A DNA stretch of 64,000 bases from positions 111,649,890 to 111,713,889 of the forward strand of contig OX352761.1 of assembly GCA_947095585.1 (NCBI GenBank), in the 5' to 3' direction. Of the stretch, positions 58,390-64,000 are shown piece by piece. The translations under genes and the position numbers were made by a program. The stretch comes from Nephrocerus scutellatus. Its lineage: Eukaryota > Arthropoda > Insecta > Diptera > Pipunculidae. The notes under the pieces are model-generated. The model did not search any database. It saw nothing but the letters and a program-made list of their open reading frames with translations, and was not told the DNA's origin. Positions within the stretch are counted from its first letter, which is position 1; each line of letters opens with the position of its first letter.

Positions 58390-59460
58390 CACACGATTCC
58401 GTCAGCCGCCTTTTTTCTTAACCATCCCTGCCTAAGGGTATAAATCTGATCAGTTGTTGATTTGCCTGGAATGAAGCCACAATGCTATGGACAAGTGATG
58501 ACTTTAGCGTATGGGGCTATCTTATCTTGAAGGATAGATGAAAAAATCATATACGCGGTACTCAACAATGATATATGCTGCATGTTGTGATATCTCCTTT
58601 CTTATGTATGGGGCACAGAATGCCTCTTTTGCCAGTATTCTGGCATCGCTTTTTCACATGCTTGCCCTAATATTCAATGAACTGCTTGGTGAATTGTGGG
58701 CCCTCTATTTTAATCAGCTCCGCTTATATACCTTCTGATCCCGGGGCCTTATTATTTTTGAGCCGATTTTTCGCTCTCACATTTTCGTCTACGCTTGGTG
58801 GCGGCAACATATATTGATCTTCGGTCATTGGTGGAGCCTCTAATTCCTCAGTTAGCTGGCCATTTAGCAACTCATGAAAGTGCTCTTCCCATCGCTCCAA
58901 GATGCCTTTGAAATCGGCGATCAGATTACCCACTTTGTCTTTTCAGTCCTTACAACGCGGTGTATATTGCGCCATACCGCGGATTCTTTGGTAGAACTTC
59001 CGCGCCTGATGCGGTCCTTGATCTCTGTACTGTTCTAGTTTACGGACGAGATTCTTCTCCCAGGCTGGTTTCTCTCGCCGGTAAACTGTTTTTCATATTT
59101 TCTGAGCTCTTTATATTCATCTTCGCGTGCCCGCGTTCCATGAGATTGTTGCATTGCTAGGTACGCAGCATTCTTACGTTCAGTCGCTAGCTTACATTCG
59201 TCATCGAACCAGTCGTTCTGATCTCTACGAATACTGCCTAAGATGGTGTTTGAGGTGTGTTCAAGCCCTAGGACTTACTCTCCCCGCATCTAGGGTGAGT
59301 CCTACAACTTGACCATAGTTGTTTCTGGTCTGATCTGATTCGTGGATGCAGTCTTTCTTGATGATGCAATCAGCGCTCGGAGCACCATACTAACAAGTTA
59401 TTGCCCCGAGTCGACGTTGGCGCTTCGATACATTCGTACCGTCTATGTTTTTAGACATGT
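58390..59460 (-). mobile_element. LINE-C (RTE-like) copy 5: linker and start of RT
   Basis: Minus-strand relative of LINE-C copy 3, without the LINE-A insertion. From the right: the end of the endonuclease (broken SDH region), the linker with a WFDDE-type start, REYKELRK-like and WEKNLVRKLEQYRDQ-like parts, then WEEHFHELLNGQLTEELEAP and NRLKNNKAPGSEGI near 58850-58730. The RT start CSxxGxxLL-like and GFxPGKSTTDQI lies near 58560-58440. Truncated at both ends. Confidence 0.82.
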
Positions 59461-60194
59461 GCGTTAGGCAAAAAGCGCCCAATATGGCTGCGCAACTCTC
59501 AGCAACAAGTCAGTGGTAATGTATTCAAATAGAACACTCGACAATTAAAAGTTTGCGTAAGGTTGAATTGGCGAATTTAGTCTAACACTACCAATGTTAT
59601 GTTTTCACAAAGGTTTTCGGACCATCTACGGTAAAATAGGTATACTGAGGTGACAAACCTATTATTATTATTATTACAAAACATTTATTAACGTAAATAT
59701 ATTACATAAATAAACTTAAAAAAGTTAAGAGCACTAAAGGTATTTGGTTCGCCTTTCGGACTAATGCTGCGTTGATCAGTCTGAGCTGACAGCAATTAAT
59801 GTACCTGACTGAAACATAATATAATATCAGTAACTGATATTGTAATCTATGCAGGTAGTTAGACGGCAATCAAATTGCTGGTATCAGTCTCACTGACTTC
59901 AGGGGTGGTATTTATCTGTCATATATCTCTCAAAGAGATAAGCGAGTATTTTGACATCCGCATGGTTTCCTGGACACTCCGGCATAGTTTGGTATAAGAA
60001 GGCCAATATCAACTCTTAAGTTAATGCTTCGGAAAAAGGCGGAAACATTAACAAATTATAGAAGGACGCATGCCACCTAATGTACTTTAACAAAACAAGT
60101 TTGTCATAAGTTGTACTTAAATCGCTCTAGAGCACTGATATCCATACAAAGCAGGCATTGAGCATTATTATATGTATTCTAACAGGGTCTCCTA
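59461..60194. other. no recognised gene; ATT run
   Basis: An ATT run lies at 59660-59676. Although similar to the SINE tail, the sequence before it does not match the SINE. Nothing else recognised. Confidence 0.35.
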
Positions 60195-60400
60195 GGAATA
60201 CATGTTAGAAGGTGGGACTTGTGTTCAATAATTTCTGTAGAAGCTGCAATGATGTCGAGGAAGAAGAAACAGTATCCCACTTCCTGTGTACATGTCGGGC
60301 TCCTGCGCAGGCAGAAGGCAAAAACATACTAAACAACTTATCGGATATCAAAAGCTTAAATGTGTATGCGGGGAGCATTTTGAAATCACGGAGCAATTAA
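60195..60400 (+). mobile_element. LINE relic: Cys-rich C-terminus
   Basis: The + strand encodes GLVFNNFCRSCNDVEEEETV, then SHFLCTCRAPAQAEGK and LSDIKSLNVYAGSILK. The C-x2-C...H-x4-C arrangement is the zinc-knuckle-like end of I/LOA-type LINEs. It is related to but clearly distinct from the LINE-B tail. Only the last 60 or so codons remain; the frame is open to a stop at 60400. Confidence 0.72.
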
Positions 60401-61394
60401 ATGACATCGCATTTATACTTTTATTTATTTTTTTAAAATAAATTTCCTAAATAATTCAAAAGCAAATTCTTGCAGACGGACGAAATGATCAAAACCAATT
60501 TTTGAGGTAAATGATGCCTATGCAGAATGCAGAATGTGACAATTCCCGAAGTGATGTGCGAATTGCAGTTGAACAAACCGTTTCCGCTGGAGGTTTTTAA
60601 AAGTACGTTGCATTGAGGCTACGATGGCTTACATATAATGGATATATATTGACAATTGCAAAGAATTTGTTCCCATCAACTGTGCGCTGAAAGCAATAAA
60701 ATTTCGGGGAAAAAATCGGCGGTAAAACACCTTCGCTCAACAAACGACGGAACAGCGGTCACAACAACAAAAAATCTAATAAATTTCCAGATGGCTCGAC
60801 ATCACACGTTACTAACTGGGTATAGAATCACTGCTATTCGTATCCATCCGTTCATAACAATACGTAAGAGATATGAGCTTTTACGAGCATTAGCGCACGT
60901 TGAGATAAAAGGGATATTTATTTTCGAAAAATCGGCATTGTTTGTAGGACAGATAGAGGTTACGTCACACATCATACCTAGATATGTATGTGAGCGGTTT
61001 TTTATTATTTTTTTTGCTCTCGATGCGTATGTGTTGGTAGAAAGGTCTTAATTTTGTTGATGGCTATGCTTGAAACTGGCGCTTAACTCGATGCAGCTTT
61101 GCTATCTCGATTAAAGGATTCATTTAATTGTTTGTGTTAAGACAAACAGCGGTGTCTGCTTGTGTTAAGGGGAACTTTCTAAATACCGTTGATGATATAC
61201 GAGGACAACTCGTAAAACTCAATTAAAGGTGGACATGTCTTTAAAAGAAATACATCCAAAGAATAAATCAAGCTTGCTAAAAGATATTTGTTATTATACT
61301 ATATACTTGAAGTTTAGTTCAATGGAAGTTCTAATACATTTTTAACATTCTCTTCTCTTAAAATTGGAAACTATCATTTACCTTCTATCTAAGC
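60401..61394. other. no recognised gene
   Basis: A 131-codon open frame lies at 60656-61051 (+). It is not recognised and no splice or start signal supports it. The rest is AT-rich. Confidence 0.35.
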
Positions 61395-62126
61395 ACAAAG
61401 CGCGCACGCTTAAAAGGGTTCGCAGCCTTATAATGCTCGGATATATGCTTGGCACAGCGTGGGCGTTAAGGAAAATGAGAAGAAAAGAGGAGAAATTTAT
61501 GAGCTTGTGTTTTGACTGACTGTGGATCATAGTGATGTGGGAAGACAGACCTTGGCAGAGCATTCCACTAGGTGTTGTACGGCTGAAGAACGAATCCCTG
61601 AACTTAACTGTACGTCCGAAGATTGGCTTGAGGGTAAGCTGATGAGTATTTAGAGCGCCACGAGTATTGCGGTTGAATTCAAGGAGAGGTGGCATGCAGC
61701 TGGCTATTTCTCTTGAGCAACGCTGGTAGAAGAAGCGGTAAAACAGTGACAAGGAGGAAACATTCCTGCGGTGTTCAAGCGAATCTCTTGATTTCGCTAT
61801 ATTTGCGTCACCAATTAGTTTTATCGCGCAGTTTTGAATTCTATCTAGCTGATGCAAAGTAGTTAAAGGCGCACCAGAACAGATATGGCAATTAAACTCT
61901 AGTTTAGGGCGAATAAAAGCCTTATAGATAGTAGCCAGATCAGAGGGAGTGAAATATTTCTTGCACCGGGCTAGAAAACCTAAACATTTCGCCGCATTTT
62001 TGGCGACGGTAAATATGTGGTCATTCCAACGAAGCATGTTGTTAACGCACATACCAAGAATTGCGAGATTTTCAGTTTCCTGGATGCAAGTTCCATTCAT
62101 GGATAATGGCATGGGACTAAGGATTC
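61395..62126 (-). mobile_element. LINE-A copy 10: thumb and C-terminus, least decayed
   Basis: One frame is open from about 62112 to 61378 (about 240 codons) on the minus strand. It reads PLSMNGTCIQETENLAILGM, then NAAKCLGFLARCKKYFTPSD, LATIYKAFIRPKLEFNCHI, LHQLDRIQNCAIKLIGDANI, and LNTHQLTLKPIFGRTVKFRD near the end. A small deletion after SFFSRTT removes the MWN word. Motifs A to C are missing. It is 5' truncated at the A-tail-like TTTTTTTTATATATA block of another sequence. The intact frame makes it one of the younger LINE-A copies. The A-tail is not evident at 61390. Confidence 0.9.
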
Positions 62127-62509
62127 CCTTTTTTTTATATATAGAGACTTATTGCCAAGGGAGGAGTCCCTGAATGACTTGCGTCACGGCAATAAGTTGG
62201 GCTAAGCCCTTTATTAAATTCAAAATAAAATAAAAATCGAAGGAATGTGACTTACAATATCTATCACAATTCTCACGTTTGTAGCCGGTTTCAATTTATT
62301 TTCTCAGAATTCTCTCTGATTCATTGAAAAAATTGAAAAATCAATTCGAAAAAACGAACACGAAACTAAAACGACGCGAGTCCAAATGCTTTAATCAATG
62401 GATCATGGTCAGGGAAAACGACAAAAAACCTTGACCAAGAAAATATTACAATTTATAAAAGTAATGTAAAAAATACTGAAATATATATTTTATATTTATA
62501 AACAACTTA
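62127..62509. other. possible LINE 3' UTR fragment with inverted repeat
   Basis: Read on the minus strand the block 62225-62124 ends with TATATATAAAAAAAA, like the A-tail of an element. It contains a perfect 10-bp inverted repeat (ACTTATTGCC at 62147-62156 and its complement at 62188-62197). No coding part is attached. The rest of the interval is AT-rich. Confidence 0.4.
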
Positions 62510-63067
62510 TGGATACTTCATCCATCATCCTTCAGGAAGTTGTTAACGGCTAATTTGAATGCCTGCAGATTATAAGATTCGGGAAACACGCGCTCGACCA
62601 ATTGATTCCACATAGAAGCGATTCTCGGAAAAAAGGAGGATTTAAAGTGTTGGGTTCTACATGAGAACGGTTTTAAGGCAAATCTATGTTGATTGGGTTT
62701 CTAAAGAACATCTACCGTTGTTAAATTTGTAGAAAACAGATAAAGCTCCTACATTTCGTCTGTGCTCCAAAGTATCAAGAGACGAAGTAATGGTTACATC
62801 GTTTATAAAACTGATAACTCTATTCTGAACACCGTCAAGATGAACCAAATGCGATCTTGGAGCCCCACCCCACACATATTAATTAAATTCTAAAATTAGT
62901 CTTAATCTATATAATCTAAATTTATATAATCTTAACACTTCAGAGGGAGTGAAGTACAAGTTACAACGTCTTATGAAGCCCAAATTAGTTTGTCTTATTT
63001 TTGAACTATCACTGCCTTTTACGAAAAGGCCATAACCATCTTAACGAACACATTTTCGCTACAATGG

Positions 63068-63397
63068 CTAGTGCATGGACGATTCCGGGAACTGTATAAT
63101 GATAAGATCTACGCGCGTTACCGCGATATTGATATGATGAGTTGAATTAAGCTCGGTAGGCTTCTGTATGCAGGACATGATATGAATGAAGAGAATCCTG
63201 CTTGGAAAGTCCTCAGTCTTTTGGGACACAACAGCGTGGTATATTATACCTACGCTGTACGGATGGCGTATACTATAGAACACCCAGGATTGCCAAACTA
63301 AATGACATCGGCTCAAAATTGGGACCATAAGAGGGGTTTTTTGAGTGCGGTCAGAACCGGACTCCGGCTATGTAGACAAATGATGTTGATAATGATG
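63068..63397 (+). mobile_element. LINE-C (RTE-like) copy 6: 3' end nested in LINE-F
   Basis: The + strand starts GACGATTCCGGGAACTNTATAATGAT as in copy 4 (stated here with one ambiguous base), continues through AATTAAGCTCGGTAGGCT and the GAAAGTCCT word, and ends with GATGTTGATAATGATGAT, a GAT-type tail. It lies between two halves of LINE-F. Its tail is directly followed by an LTR-like repeat. Confidence 0.8.
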
Positions 63398-63401
63398 ATA
63401 T

Positions 63402-63735
63402 TGTTACGGAATTTAGGCTTTATTGAGTTCGTAATGGATTTTGCAAATAAAAATACAAAACAAGTTCCCTAATTCGCAAATTACAACATTAATTAACAAA
63501 TAGCTAAAGTTCACAAATGTCCACCAGTGATTACTTAGTATTCACTGTCATCCAAATAAGCGGTATCTCTATCTACTTTCTCCTGGATGACTTCCAAATA
63601 TTAACTAACTTACTGATTTAAAGTTGCTGCATTTAAACCTTATCCATATTTTCAAGAAGGTTTTAATCTTTTCTACCTAGAAAATAATAGAACATACTGG
63701 TATAATATCCCTATACACAAGTTTATATACGAATT
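63402..63735. repeat. LTR-like repeat, copy 3
   Basis: Starts TGTTACGGAATTTAG directly after ATAT (63398-63401), itself formed by the LINE-C tail. It shares the TTTTGCAAAT, TTAATTAACAAA and GTTCACA blocks with copies 1 and 2. The far end is not clear because similarity fades after about 180 bp; the LINE-F frame returns near 63736. Confidence 0.55.
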
Positions 63736-64000
63736 TCACACGTTTATTACTGTTGTAATTTTTGAAATTACAAAAATATGTTCTTTCCAAAAAAGTTCAC
63801 TTGAAACTTTCAAACCTAACATCTTAAGTGAGTCTGATCTCGCAATAGTAGCACCAGTAATTAATGTTGTCACGTATTGTTGAACTGTCTTCTGAGAAAA
63901 AACGACAAGCCTGGAATTTATTTGGGTTAAATTCCACCCTATTAGTACTGCCCCAATCAAGAATGACTTGAATGTTAGACATTAATTCACCCGAATCAAT

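Larger units (their letters stand above)
62510..64000 (-). mobile_element. LINE-F (CR1-like) relic, interrupted by two later insertions
   Basis: The minus strand from the right edge reads a part after motif C (NIQVILDWGSTNRVEFNP and SDSLKMLGLKVSSELFWKEH, 63990-63790). After the interruption (63067-63735) it continues with NLGFIRRCNLYFTPSEV near 62985. Next come GGAPRSHLVHLDGVQNRVI, TSSLDTLEHRRNVGALSVFY and, in a new frame, IASMWNQLVERVFPESYNL then QAFKLAVNNFL at 62620-62530. This is the thumb and C-terminus order of LINE-A but with clearly different sequence. The element runs out of the window. Confidence 0.82.

Noticed and set aside
59660..59676. Tail of a further SINE copy
   Set aside because: Only the ATT run matches; the sequence before it shows no SINE head or body.
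60656..61051. 131-codon open frame (+)
   Set aside because: Not recognised, no conserved motif or splice signal; start is arbitrary.

Overview
The window reads as AT-rich, intron/intergenic-type DNA of an insect, most likely a brachyceran fly. Pointers are the families of retroelement relics, short intron-like signals of about 50 bp, a CAAAATG-type start context, and a tRNA-headed SINE. No bacterial operons, rRNA, CRISPR or intact host gene were found. The species cannot be named from the sequence alone.

Most recognisable coding sequence is dead or truncated transposable elements. I group them as follows. LINE-A (endonuclease plus RT, CR1/jockey-like, short A-tail): ten copies at 3.1-4.9, 24.8-25.6, 27.9-28.0, 29.2-29.5, 32.5-35.3, 36.3-38.3, 39.9-40.1, 52.1-52.4, 54.8-55.8 and 61.4-62.1 kb. 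LINE-B (RT, RNase H and CCHC-like tail, with TTAGG/CCTAA-like 3' ends): 5.1-6.5, 8.8-9.5, 18.9-20.5 and 40.4-41.5 kb. LINE-C (RTE-like, GAT-type tail): 11.6, 14.6, 27.3-28.9, 55.9-56.3, 58.4-59.5 and 63.1-63.4 kb. There are also single or paired relics of other LINEs at 13.1-13.4, 23.3-23.9, 42.8-44.7, 47.0-48.05, 60.2-60.4 and 62.5-64 kb.

DNA elements are a mariner/Tc1-related transposase relic (45.8-48.1 kb, split by a LINE), a piggyBac-like relic (49.8-51.05 kb) and three probable Helitron/Helentron-like fragments (14.8-16.3, 26.8-27.3 and 35.8-36.1 kb). Three related LTR-like pieces all start TGTTA directly after ATAT. A tRNA-derived SINE occurs three times, one copy with clear target-site duplications and two nested in the same LINE-A copy.

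Tandem repeats include a 94-bp minisatellite born inside a reverse transcriptase gene (3272-3829), a CCAAAAGACCC-type array (15.15-15.83 kb), a (GA)n tract inside an RNase H gene (43.75 kb) and a 121-bp duplication (44.4-44.6 kb). Host-gene evidence is weak: one candidate first exon (21683-21787), one candidate 49-53 bp intron near 26.13 kb with a small ORF after it, and one candidate minus-strand exon (54148-54230). The nesting order can be read in several places, and the whole looks like a long-lived TE graveyard such as pericentromeric DNA, a large intron or a small-RNA source locus.
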